A DNA stretch of 11,452 nt from Verrucomicrobia bacterium UBA6775 (GTDB lineage Bacteria > Verrucomicrobiota > Verrucomicrobiia > Limisphaerales > UBA1096): NCBI GenBank assembly GCA_002453165.1, contig DKGH01000066.1, forward strand, positions 1 through 11,452. The letters run 5' to 3'. The position numbers and the translations under genes are program-made. Below the pieces are notes generated by a model. The model was not told where the DNA came from, searched no databases, and was given only the letters and a program-made list of their open reading frames with translations. Below are positions 1 through 6,567 of this stretch, in pieces; positions within the stretch are counted from its first letter, which is position 1, and each line of letters starts with the position of its first letter.

Positions 1-8
1 GGGGGATT

Positions 9-260
9 TTAAGACGCAATTGAGAAGTATTCCTTTACCTGTTTCGGCTCCACTCCAGCAGCAATATAATTCTTGTCCAAAGACTCGATGCCAGTACCCA
101 TCTCCATCTTTAAATATTCCTTCGCGTGATTGCTTCGTGCATCATCACTACCTTTAATCTAATCAAACAAATCTCGATAGCGGTAAGTTACGAAGCTGTG
201 GCGAGGGCCGGAATCCAATCCACTTTTGCGGCACTGGCCATTTTGTTTCAAACCTGACCT
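9..260 (-). pseudogene. Decayed C-terminal remnant of a tyrosine recombinase (integrase)
   Basis: Read on the minus strand, the frame ending at the TAA at 9-11 gives a peptide with a PRHSFVTY box (codons about 206 down to 183), like the box II R-H-x-F region of tyrosine recombinases. After an in-frame TAG at 159-161 it continues with KEYLKMEMGTG, then SLDKNYIAAGV and a final EYFSIAS. In phage-type integrases the equivalent tail carries the catalytic tyrosine after a short lG-x helix and often ends in a similar (Y/F)WSI-like sequence; here the tyrosine would be that of KNY. The internal stop, a shortened segment between the two boxes, and the absence of an upstream domain mark it as broken. 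It lies in the AT-rich block that ends at a tRNA fragment, which supports an integrase origin. The match is by motif reading only, so a chance resemblance remains possible. Confidence 0.5.
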
Positions 261-335
261 GCGTGATCCGAGACAGTTTAAAATTTTTTTCTTTTTGAGA
301 TTGAGTTTCAATTTCAACAAGGTAAGATCCAGCCC

Positions 336-809
336 ATGAAAGGTATTTTTACTTTTTTTCTACTAGCCGCTTCAATTAATTCTGTTGTTAGTGAAAGCAA
401 TGATATAAATTCAAAAATTAAAGCAATCAGAATTGTTATTAAATCCGACGATTTGATGAAATTTGATAAGTCTTCCATAAATGTAGAAAAAAATAAGCCT
501 TATGAAATAATCCTTAAAAACGTTGGGAAACTGCCCAAGGCTGCTATGGGGCATAACTTAATTATATTAGATACAGGTAATGATGCATTAACATTTGGTG
601 GTAATCTTATTACTAAATATGGAGCGACATTGCAGAATCAGTGGAAACCAATAAAAGCCGGTAAATTAGTATTAGCACAGACAAAAATGTTGGGACCAAA
701 TGAACAAGATACAATTAAAATAACTTTTAAGAAATCTGGGGTTTATCACTATTTATGTTCATTTCCCGGTCATTTTGGACAGATGAGAGGAGTAATAAAT
801 GTTAAATAG
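336..809 (+). CDS. Azurin-like type 1 copper protein
   Basis: This is a 157-residue exported blue copper protein, expected to carry electrons in the periplasm between a donor such as a cytochrome and a terminal reductase or oxidase. Residues 1-19 form a signal peptide with a hydrophobic core and likely cleavage after VVS. The mature part is a cupredoxin: MGHN at 71-74 supplies the first copper-ligand histidine (H73), and the CSFPGHFGQM segment supplies C141, H146 and M150. The spacing C-x4-H-x3-M is that of azurin, and the LGPNEQDTIKITF strand before it also matches azurin. The length fits azurin plus its leader. An AAGGTAAG stretch precedes the ATG. The gene is AT-rich like its neighbour and unlike the genes to the right, consistent with acquisition on an island. 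The family is clear; the physiological partner is not. Confidence 0.9.
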   Translation: MKGIFTFFLLAASINSVVSESNDINSKIKAIRIVIKSDDLMKFDKSSINVEKNKPYEIILKNVGKLPKAAMGHNLIILDTGNDALTFGGNLITKYGATLQNQWKPIKAGKLVLAQTKMLGPNEQDTIKITFKKSGVYHYLCSFPGHFGQMRGVINVK

Positions 810-1383
810 TAATTTAAGTTTTTATTTTAATAATATTCTATCAATGCGTTATGTTTCATTATTTTTATTTTTCTTAGTTTGTAATGATTTATTTTCCGAT
901 GAAAAAATTAAAGTCGGTGGTTTAAATTTTAAAATACCCAAAGATTGGGTTTCTCAGTCACCTGACTCACCAATGAGGATCGCACAGTATTCGATTAAGA
1001 ATCCAGAAAAGAAGAAGAGTGGTGAAGTTCTATTTTTCTATTTCGGTAACAACAATGCCGGTGGAATAAAAGCTAATGTTTTAAGATGGTTATACCAGTT
1101 CAAGGAAGATCCTCAAAATCTCAACCCGATAATTGTTCAAGATAAAATAAATGATGTAAACGTAACATATGTATCTGCTTATGGTACTTATTTAAAAGGC
1201 CTACCTTTAAGAGAAAAAACCCCTGTTGATAATTGTCAGCTATTTGGGGCTATAATTGAGGGTCATCTCGGGACTGTATTTATAAAGGCAACTGGCGATA
1301 AGAATGTAATTTTAAATAATAGAAATAAATTTAAAGAAATGATTAAATCTGCATTGAATAGCTTTTATAAAACACTTCTTTAA
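799..1383 (+). CDS. Secreted protein of unknown function, overlapping the azurin gene
   Basis: I do not recognise a named family. The 194-residue product has an N-terminal hydrophobic stretch (about residues 17-30, YVSLFLFFLVCNDLF), a basic residue before it, and then a soluble alpha/beta region beginning KVGGLNFKIPKDW. The middle contains a GNNNAGGIKANVLRWLYQF stretch, a pattern I associate with uncharacterised exported proteins of Planctomycetota and Verrucomicrobiota. The ATG at 799 overlaps the azurin stop by 11 bases and follows a good ribosome-binding sequence, AGAGGAG, six bases upstream. A second ATG at 844 would give a more usual signal peptide but has no Shine-Dalgarno sequence. I keep 799 and flag 844 as the alternative. 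The overlap suggests co-translation with the copper protein, so a role in copper handling or in the same electron-transfer chain is possible but is only inferred from position. Confidence 0.75.
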   Translation: MLNSNLSFYFNNILSMRYVSLFLFFLVCNDLFSDEKIKVGGLNFKIPKDWVSQSPDSPMRIAQYSIKNPEKKKSGEVLFFYFGNNNAGGIKANVLRWLYQFKEDPQNLNPIIVQDKINDVNVTYVSAYGTYLKGLPLREKTPVDNCQLFGAIIEGHLGTVFIKATGDKNVILNNRNKFKEMIKSALNSFYKTLL

Positions 1384-1419
1384 CAAAATTATGTGTACTT
1401 TTTATTTTTAAATTAATAT

Positions 1420-1506
1420 ATGAATTATAGCATTTTATTTACTTTTATATTTATGCTTAGCTTTGTTTTATACATTCTATGGCTAGCTATAGCACGTAAA
1501 GAGTAG
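1420..1506 (+). CDS. Possible 28-residue single-span membrane peptide
   Basis: A short open frame runs from ATG at 1420 to TAG at 1504-1506. It encodes 28 residues: a short polar start (MNYS), a continuous hydrophobic span (ILFTFIFMLSFVLYILWLAIA) and a charged end (RKE). That layout, with positive charge directly after the span, is typical of tiny membrane subunits such as those attached to respiratory oxidases or transporters, but there is no sequence basis for naming one. No clear Shine-Dalgarno sequence is visible and the surrounding DNA is very AT-rich, so a chance hydrophobic frame is a real possibility. It lies 36 bases after the previous gene on the same strand and before the terminator hairpin at 1651. 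Confidence 0.35.
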   Translation: MNYSILFTFIFMLSFVLYILWLAIARKE

Positions 1507-1911
1507 GGCGATTCAAAATACGAAAAATTATCAACAAATTTCTAAATTTCATTTTCTAAAATAATTATATACTATATGCCGCAATCTTAAATCCAAGGGT
1601 TAACTGGGTTTATTTTACCCGATGGGAACATCAATGGTTAAAAGAAAATGAATAACCCCGCCAGCCTGCACGAAGGTTGGTGGGGTTTATTATTTAAAAA
1701 GTAATATATCGACAGGTTTTAATATTTTTAAGGGTCACTAGGTTATTTTCGTAAAGGGCTACAACAATTCAGCAAAGTACAGAGAGTAGGAGAACGCATG
1801 GGAACTCCTTGAAAAGTAAAAAATCGTATGGTAATAGTATGATATTATTTTTCAGATTCATTTTTGAAGGGCGTAAGTAGTTGTGCCACAATTACATATA
1901 GATTTAACATC
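1507..1911. other. AT-rich non-coding stretch at the island end
   Basis: No open frame here has coding character. The stretch holds the hairpin at 1651-1691 and then about 220 AT-rich bases leading to the truncated tRNA. The normal 5' half of the tRNA (an acceptor strand GGGTCGG and a D-arm) is not present in it. I see no other gene. Confidence 0.6.
1651..1691 (+). terminator. Strong hairpin, likely intrinsic terminator
   Basis: The arm AATAACCCCGCCAGCCT (1651-1667) pairs with AGGTTGGTGGGGTTTATT (1674-1691) around a six-base loop, with one bulged base and two G-T pairs. The GC-rich core flanked by A-rich and T-rich ends is the pattern of a bidirectional Rho-independent terminator. It would end transcription from the azurin region, or from anything to its right reading left. 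No convergent gene is visible close by. Confidence 0.7.
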
Positions 1912-1912
1912 G

Positions 1913-1962
1913 GCGGCCTTTTATGCCGTTGGTTGAGGGTTCGAGTCCCTCCCGACCCGCCA
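1913..1962 (+). tRNA. tRNA-Lys(UUU) 3' half; 5' half missing (attachment-site scar)
   Basis: The anticodon stem GCGGC (1913-1917) pairs with GCCGT (1925-1929) around the seven-base loop CTTTTAT, giving anticodon UUU (lysine). A five-base variable region follows (1930-1934). The T-arm is GAGGG (1935-1939), loop TTCGAGT, then CCCTC (1947-1951). Next come the acceptor strand CCGACCC (1952-1958), discriminator G and encoded CCA (1960-1962). A full tRNA would need GGGTCGG and a D-arm within about 30 bases upstream, and that sequence is AT-rich and unrelated. The piece is therefore a truncated copy, not a functional tRNA. This is the classic scar left at the far end of an element integrated into the 3' half of a tRNA gene. 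The intact tRNA-Lys would be expected to the left, outside the window. Confidence 0.8.
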
Positions 1963-2033
1963 CCTTCTTTTTCTGCTTTTCCAGCCTCAACAGACGCTCG
2001 ACGTGACTTGGGCGAGTCGCTAACTTTCTCTGC

Positions 2034-2975
2034 GTGAAAACTTGTTTGCGCATAGTTGCTTTATTTTCGTTTATATTCGTCTCGGTCGCTGTTACCGCGG
2101 AGCGGTTGGTCCTGGTGAGTGCCTCCTACGGAAAGAACATCCTCGCGATTACGGAGAGTGACGGAAAGGTGATTTGGTCGCACAAGACTGGTGGGCCTGA
2201 GCGGGGTCACACCGGGCATCACGATGTGCATCTTCTGCCCAACGGCAACATTTTGTATCACGACACGTGGACCAAGCTGACCGAGATGACTCTCGATAAA
2301 AAGGTCGTGTGGACCTACGACTCGGCGAAGATGAACGGCAACGAGGGCAAGCGCGTTGATGTTCACGCATTCGCCCGTCTGAAAAACGGCAACACCTCCA
2401 TCGTGGAGAGCGGTGTTGGGCGCATCATTGAGGTCAACAAAAAGGGGAAGATTGTCCACCAGTTCAACATGAAAAAGGATGGCCGCGAAAACACCCGCTG
2501 GGCGCGGTTCACACCGGAGGGGAATTATCTCGTGACCTCCGAAAATCCGGGTGTCGTCACCGAGTACAATCGCAAGGGGGAGATCGTCTGGGATTACCTC
2601 GTGAAGACTCGTTGCTACGGGGCCATTCGTCTAAAGAACGGCAACACGCTGATCGCGACTGGCTCCGGCAAGAGTGTCATCGAGGTGTCACCCGACAAGA
2701 AGGTCGTCTGGGAGATCAAGGGCAAGGTGCCGGGAACAGAGATCGAGTTGGGCTGGATGACTGCGCTGCAGGAGTTGAAAAACGGCAACTACATCATCGG
2801 CAACTGTCATGCCGGCGAAAATAATCCGCAGATCTTTGAAATCGACCGCAATAAAAAGGTGGGCTGGGAATTCGACGAGTGGGAACTGGTCGGCAACGGC
2901 CTCGCCGTGTGGCAGATTTTCGAAGGCCGACAGGCCAAGCGCCTCCGCAAACAACTTGCCAAGATTAAAAAATAA
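2034..2975 (+). CDS. Exported beta-propeller protein (PQQ/arylsulfotransferase-like repeats)
   Basis: The 313-residue product begins with a signal peptide (MKTCLRIVALFSFIF..., cleavage near residue 22). The rest is built of about six repeats of roughly 40-45 residues. Each repeat has a (L/P)-x-NGN turn (at about 69-72, 117-120, 162-164, 201-204 and 249-252) followed by a strand and then a KKGK-like turn with V-W (KVIW, KKVVW, GEIVW, KKVVW, KKVGW). This is a beta-propeller pattern like that of PQQ-dependent dehydrogenase or arylsulfotransferase-type propellers. No catalytic histidine or tryptophan set is obvious, so binding or scaffolding in the periplasm is more likely than catalysis. The start is a GTG, chosen because it gives a clean signal peptide; no Shine-Dalgarno sequence is visible. 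It begins 71 bases after the truncated tRNA and leads a plus-strand gene set with the cytochrome and the DUF1552 gene. Confidence 0.75.
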   Translation: MKTCLRIVALFSFIFVSVAVTAERLVLVSASYGKNILAITESDGKVIWSHKTGGPERGHTGHHDVHLLPNGNILYHDTWTKLTEMTLDKKVVWTYDSAKMNGNEGKRVDVHAFARLKNGNTSIVESGVGRIIEVNKKGKIVHQFNMKKDGRENTRWARFTPEGNYLVTSENPGVVTEYNRKGEIVWDYLVKTRCYGAIRLKNGNTLIATGSGKSVIEVSPDKKVVWEIKGKVPGTEIELGWMTALQELKNGNYIIGNCHAGENNPQIFEIDRNKKVGWEFDEWELVGNGLAVWQIFEGRQAKRLRKQLAKIKK

Positions 2976-2979
2976 TCCC

Positions 2980-2998
2980 CGCTTGGCCAAGCGCTTGG
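2980..2998. repeat. Compound copy of the TTGGCCAA palindrome, between two genes
   Basis: A perfect 14-base palindrome CGCTTGGCCAAGCG (2980-2993) overlaps a second one, CCAAGCGCTTGG (2987-2998). Together they fill nearly all of the 24-base gap between the propeller stop and the ATG at 3000, ending one base before that start codon. Either palindrome could fold into a small hairpin in RNA. This is the only copy outside coding sequence. Confidence 0.85.
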
Positions 2999-2999
2999 G

Positions 3000-4955
3000 A
3001 TGAAGATTTTTACCCAGACACTCCTGCTGTTATTCGCGGCGGGAGTTTCTGTTTTTCCGGCAGTCGATATTGAGCAGGTTCTCAGCCTGATCGATGACCG
3101 TTGCCTCGACTGCCACGACGCGGAAACACGAAAAGGTGGCATCGACTTGGAGCAACTTTCATCGGGGTCAACCCTCGCTGATTCGAAGATTCAAACGCTT
3201 TGGTTACGGGTTGAACGGGTGGTCCGGATGGGTGAGATGCCCCCGGCGAAAAAAAAGCCGCTGACGGCTGAACAGAGGGCGCTGGTTCAGGGGTGGTTTC
3301 GGGATAATTACATTGTCAGAAACGGTGCGGAGCACATTGGCGCAACACCGCTTCGGCGATTGTCCCGTTATGAACTGATCAACACGCTTGAGGATCTGCT
3401 CCATGTTTCGCTGAAACGCCCGTATGTCTTCAGCCCGGAGTTCCCGGCGTTGTTGGATTCCACACTCGAGTCAATTTTGCCGCCCGACGTGCCCGGGGAG
3501 TCCGGTTTTTTCAACGATGCCGACCAACTTGCCAGCGGCAAGCTGCCGGTGTTGAGGTTAACCCAGGCATACGACTACGCGCTTCAATCCTTCGTTCAGT
3601 CGGCCGAGGCGCGTGAACGGGTATTTGGGTTTGCAAATGAGCCGAAGGAATTAAGCCAAGCCCGTGCAGGGGAGATTTTGCAACGATTCACGCTTCGGGC
3701 GTTTCGAGGTTATCGCAACGAAGCCAACGAGCAATTGGTTCAGCAGGCGTACTTGGCCAAGCGCCGGGAATCTCCACCGGTGGAGTCGCTGTTGCACGCG
3801 ATGAAGACGGCGCTTGTGTCACCGGCGTTCCTTTACCGGATGGAACAAGCCCGAGACAGCGAGATTCCCTACGCTGTCAGTGGCGAGGAACTTGTCGTGC
3901 GACTGTCCTATTTTATCTGGGGCAGTATGCCGGATGAGGAACTGTTCCGCTTGGCCAAGCGCGGTGAGCTGGACGACGACGAGGTGTTGCTTGGCCAAGT
4001 GCAGCGGATGCTTCAATCGCCCAAGCGGATTGCGTTGTCGGAGAATTTCGCAGGCCAGTGGCTTGGCTTCCGTGATCTTTGGCACAACAGGGAATTCTAC
4101 CGGAACGAGGCTTGGAACCGCGGTGTCTACGATGAGTTGCTGTTCTTTTTTGACGAGTTGGTGAAGTCGGACCGCAGTGTGCTGGAGTTGATCGACTCGG
4201 ACTGGGTGTACCAGAGCAACTACACCGAGGTTAGCACACCCGGCAAGGGGCATGCGTTTGAGAATCGGCACGACGATATCCTGGCTGCGCGCCGGAAACG
4301 GCCGCCGGGAATTCAGGAGCGTTTTTATGATCCGCCCCGGCTGCTGAAAGTGAACAGCGAACAACGGGGCGGGGTGATCACGACCGTGGGCATCATGCGG
4401 TTGACTTCGCCCCCCGAGAAAACCAACCCGATCCGGCGCGGTGTCTGGATGCTCGACAAGATTATCGGTCGGAAAATGCACGCGCCGGAAAACATACCCG
4501 CGCTGAGCCAAAGCGAAACGGTGAACGGCAAAAAACTGGATGATCTGGCCGATATCCTGAAGGCGCACACGAGCAAGGCGGTTTGTGTGAGCTGCCACAA
4601 GCACATCGACCCGATTGGACTGGGCCTTGAGCAGTTCGGTCCCTACGGAAAGTGGCGGGAGCAGTACGGCAACAAGCGTCCGGTCAAGGCCAGGGGTGAG
4701 TTCCCAAACGGAGGAAAATTTACCACGCCAAAGGGAATGAAGCGGATGCTGCTCGATGAATACCGGGCCGAGATCGTGCAAAACATCGCGAGGCAAATGT
4801 TTGCCTATGCGCTTGGCCGCAAGCTGGAGCCGCACGATCGGCCGGCGGTGGACCGAATTTGTGAAGCGTTAAAATCGAATGGCTTTAGAATGAACACACT
4901 CATCGAACAGATCGTTTTGAGTAAACAATTTCATCAACGACAGGACGAATCATGA
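3000..4955 (+). CDS. Secreted multi-domain cytochrome of the PSCyt1/DUF1592/DUF1588 family
   Basis: The 651-residue protein has a signal peptide (about 1-21), then a Planctomycete-type cytochrome c domain with CLDCH (35-39) and the downstream MGEMPP methionine region (77-82), a likely heme axial ligand. A DUF1587-like segment (RRLSRYELINTLEDLL, 119-134) follows. Then come a DUF1595-like helix (about 226-251), DUF1592 (about 290-410, with LSYFIWGSMPDEEL), DUF1588 (about 450-553, with CVSCH at 529-533 and HIDPIGLGLEQFGPYGKWR) and DUF1585 (about 585-645, FAYALGRKLEP). Both CXXCH sites could bind heme c, so a periplasmic redox role is likely, but the family has no established substrate. No Shine-Dalgarno sequence precedes the ATG; a palindrome fills that space. 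The stop overlaps the next start as ATGA, implying translational coupling with the DUF1552 partner, a pairing commonly seen in these phyla. Confidence 0.9.
   Translation: MKIFTQTLLLLFAAGVSVFPAVDIEQVLSLIDDRCLDCHDAETRKGGIDLEQLSSGSTLADSKIQTLWLRVERVVRMGEMPPAKKKPLTAEQRALVQGWFRDNYIVRNGAEHIGATPLRRLSRYELINTLEDLLHVSLKRPYVFSPEFPALLDSTLESILPPDVPGESGFFNDADQLASGKLPVLRLTQAYDYALQSFVQSAEARERVFGFANEPKELSQARAGEILQRFTLRAFRGYRNEANEQLVQQAYLAKRRESPPVESLLHAMKTALVSPAFLYRMEQARDSEIPYAVSGEELVVRLSYFIWGSMPDEELFRLAKRGELDDDEVLLGQVQRMLQSPKRIALSENFAGQWLGFRDLWHNREFYRNEAWNRGVYDELLFFFDELVKSDRSVLELIDSDWVYQSNYTEVSTPGKGHAFENRHDDILAARRKRPPGIQERFYDPPRLLKVNSEQRGGVITTVGIMRLTSPPEKTNPIRRGVWMLDKIIGRKMHAPENIPALSQSETVNGKKLDDLADILKAHTSKAVCVSCHKHIDPIGLGLEQFGPYGKWREQYGNKRPVKARGEFPNGGKFTTPKGMKRMLLDEYRAEIVQNIARQMFAYALGRKLEPHDRPAVDRICEALKSNGFRMNTLIEQIVLSKQFHQRQDES
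3752..3763. repeat. 12-base copy of the iterated palindrome, in coding sequence
   Basis: CTTGGCCAAGCG lies inside the cytochrome gene, where it is read as L-A-K-R (residues 252-255). Confidence 0.8.
3948..3961. repeat. Perfect 14-base palindrome CGCTTGGCCAAGCG, in coding sequence
   Basis: This copy lies in the DUF1592 part of the cytochrome gene, read as R-L-A-K-R (residues 317-321). Confidence 0.85.
3990..3999. repeat. 10-base copy CTTGGCCAAG, 28 bases after the previous copy
   Basis: This core copy is read in a different frame from the one at 3948, as L-G-Q (residues 331-333). Two copies thus fall within about 50 bases of one gene. Confidence 0.75.
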
Positions 4956-6553
4956 GCAGGCAATCCTATCTCATTCCAAGGCGCACGTTCCTGCGCGGCA
5001 TCGGGGCGGCACTGGCTTTGCCATCGTTGGATATCATGTCGCCGGCGGTCAGTTACGCCAAGGCGAAGCCGGCAACCGGGCAGGGTAACCTGAGACTTTG
5101 CGTTCTATTTAAGGGCGCGGGTGTAAATCCGAGTTCGTGGGATATCACAGGGGGAACCGAGACGGATTTCGAGCTTTCCAAAATTCTTTCGCCAATTGAG
5201 AAAAACAAGGGCGACATCGTTATCCTAAGCAACATTGATGCGGATCAACGGGCCAATGGCGGGCATGAAAATGTGGCGCTGACGTTTATGACCGGCGAGT
5301 TGCGCCAGTCGCGCCTCGTGCAAAAGCAGTCATTTGATCAGGTCATCGCCGATCATGTTGGTGGTGAGACCCCGGTCAAGTCGCTTGCACTTCGGAGTGA
5401 CACCTACCTTGATGCGAATGATCCGTCCGAGAATTTCCTCTCCTATGACGCGGAAGGTCGCGCGTTGCCGGTTGAGGACAGGCCGGAGCTGGTGTTTAAC
5501 CAGTTGTTTCGCGGACTCAACAGTCGGAGTTACCGGGACAAAACTTCAAGTGTGCTGGATCAGGTGAGGGACAGCTACCGGTCGATCGCACGAAAGGCAA
5601 GCCGGCGCGACCAGCAGGTGCTTGAGCAGTACTTGCAATCCGTTCGCGACGTCGAACGGGAGGTTGAGCAGTTTCAAAATCAAAGCAATGCCGAACGAGA
5701 CGCGAAATTGCGCCTTGTTAAACCCATTCCGGCAGCGACGAATTTAGCCCAGCGGATGCGCGCGATGCTCGATTTGGTTGCGTTGGCGTTCTGGACGGAC
5801 ATGACGCGCGTCAGTACGCTGATGATGTCCCACACCGAGAGTCGGTCAGTTTATGATTTCATCGGGGTGAACGATGAGTTGCATGCCTTGTCACATTTTG
5901 TAAGGACACGAAACCGTTCATCCGGATTGGACGGCTACGACCTGATCAACCAATGGCACACGGAGCAGTTCGGCTACTTTCTCGACAAACTCAAATCACT
6001 GGAGGACGGCGAGGGGACGGTGTTTGACAATTCTATCGTGCTGTACGGTTCGGGAATCAAGCATGGGGATTACCACTCGGTGAGCGACCTGCCGTTGGTG
6101 CTTGGTGGTGGAGGAGGCGGGCAGATCAAGACGGGTCGGTTTGTGAAATACCCGAACACACCGAACAGCAACCTGCACCTGAAAATCATGGAGATGATGG
6201 GCGTGCAACGGGGGCAATACGGCAACTCAACCGGCGTCCTTCCGGGCATCAGCGAAATGGCAGGGTTGGCCCCGAAATACGTTGATGACGGCTCATGGAA
6301 AATTACCCGAGACAAGGACGGCGAAATTGCCTTGAAAGGAATGCTGAAAATCAAGGTTACCGCAGATGACCTGAACCTTTACCTGTTGCAACTATCGACA
6401 GGCGACGAAATCGAGGTGCGTCTCAGCTTTGGCAATATTCACAACCTGAAGATCGATGCGTGCGTTGGCTCAGTGGTCGACATGGAGGGACAGTACACGG
6501 TCAGGGACGGGAAAAAAGTGATCACCAAGGTCACCCGCTGCAAACGGCTTTAG
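4952..6553 (+). CDS. Tat-exported DUF1552 protein with an added C-terminal domain
   Basis: The 533-residue product opens with a twin-arginine signal (RRTFLRG at 10-16, hydrophobic stretch to about 30), so it is probably exported folded. The body (about 45-437) follows the DUF1552 pattern: LRLCVLFKGAGVNPSSW, ILSPIEKNKGDIVILSNI, GGHENVALTFMTGE (103-116), a QSFDQVIADHVG segment, SRRDQQVLEQYLQSVRDVEREV (217-238) and IVLYGSGIKHGDYHS (362-376). The function of DUF1552 is not known; its fold is thought to be related to the alkaline phosphatase/sulfatase superfamily, but I see no clear metal-site set. A family member would normally end near residue 437, after the NSTGVLPGISEM stretch. Here about 95 residues follow, rich in alternating charged and hydrophobic residues (LKGMLKIKVTADDL, EIEVRLSF, GQYTVRDGKKVITKVTRC), like a small beta-barrel. 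The start overlaps the cytochrome stop. Confidence 0.88.
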   Translation: MSRQSYLIPRRTFLRGIGAALALPSLDIMSPAVSYAKAKPATGQGNLRLCVLFKGAGVNPSSWDITGGTETDFELSKILSPIEKNKGDIVILSNIDADQRANGGHENVALTFMTGELRQSRLVQKQSFDQVIADHVGGETPVKSLALRSDTYLDANDPSENFLSYDAEGRALPVEDRPELVFNQLFRGLNSRSYRDKTSSVLDQVRDSYRSIARKASRRDQQVLEQYLQSVRDVEREVEQFQNQSNAERDAKLRLVKPIPAATNLAQRMRAMLDLVALAFWTDMTRVSTLMMSHTESRSVYDFIGVNDELHALSHFVRTRNRSSGLDGYDLINQWHTEQFGYFLDKLKSLEDGEGTVFDNSIVLYGSGIKHGDYHSVSDLPLVLGGGGGGQIKTGRFVKYPNTPNSNLHLKIMEMMGVQRGQYGNSTGVLPGISEMAGLAPKYVDDGSWKITRDKDGEIALKGMLKIKVTADDLNLYLLQLSTGDEIEVRLSFGNIHNLKIDACVGSVVDMEGQYTVRDGKKVITKVTRCKRL

Positions 6554-6567
6554 CGCCTGGCGGAGTT

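Noticed and set aside
1786..1810. Imperfect palindrome GGAG...CTCC around CATG as an operator
   Set aside because: Only the outer four bases and the centre match; nothing nearby supports a regulatory role.
1890..1962. A complete tRNA-Lys gene or a tmRNA 3' end
   Set aside because: The anticodon arm, T-arm and CCA are good, but no GGGTCGG acceptor strand or D-arm lies at the needed distance. A tmRNA would not have a canonical seven-base anticodon loop.
3819..4835. A 338-residue minus-strand open frame opposite the cytochrome gene
   Set aside because: It is a shadow of a GC-rich gene whose plus-strand product has clear domains and motifs; the minus product shows none.
6554..6567. Bidirectional terminator between the convergent genes
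   Set aside because: The gap is 14 bases and no stable stem-loop can be read there, although the flanking sequence is T-rich.
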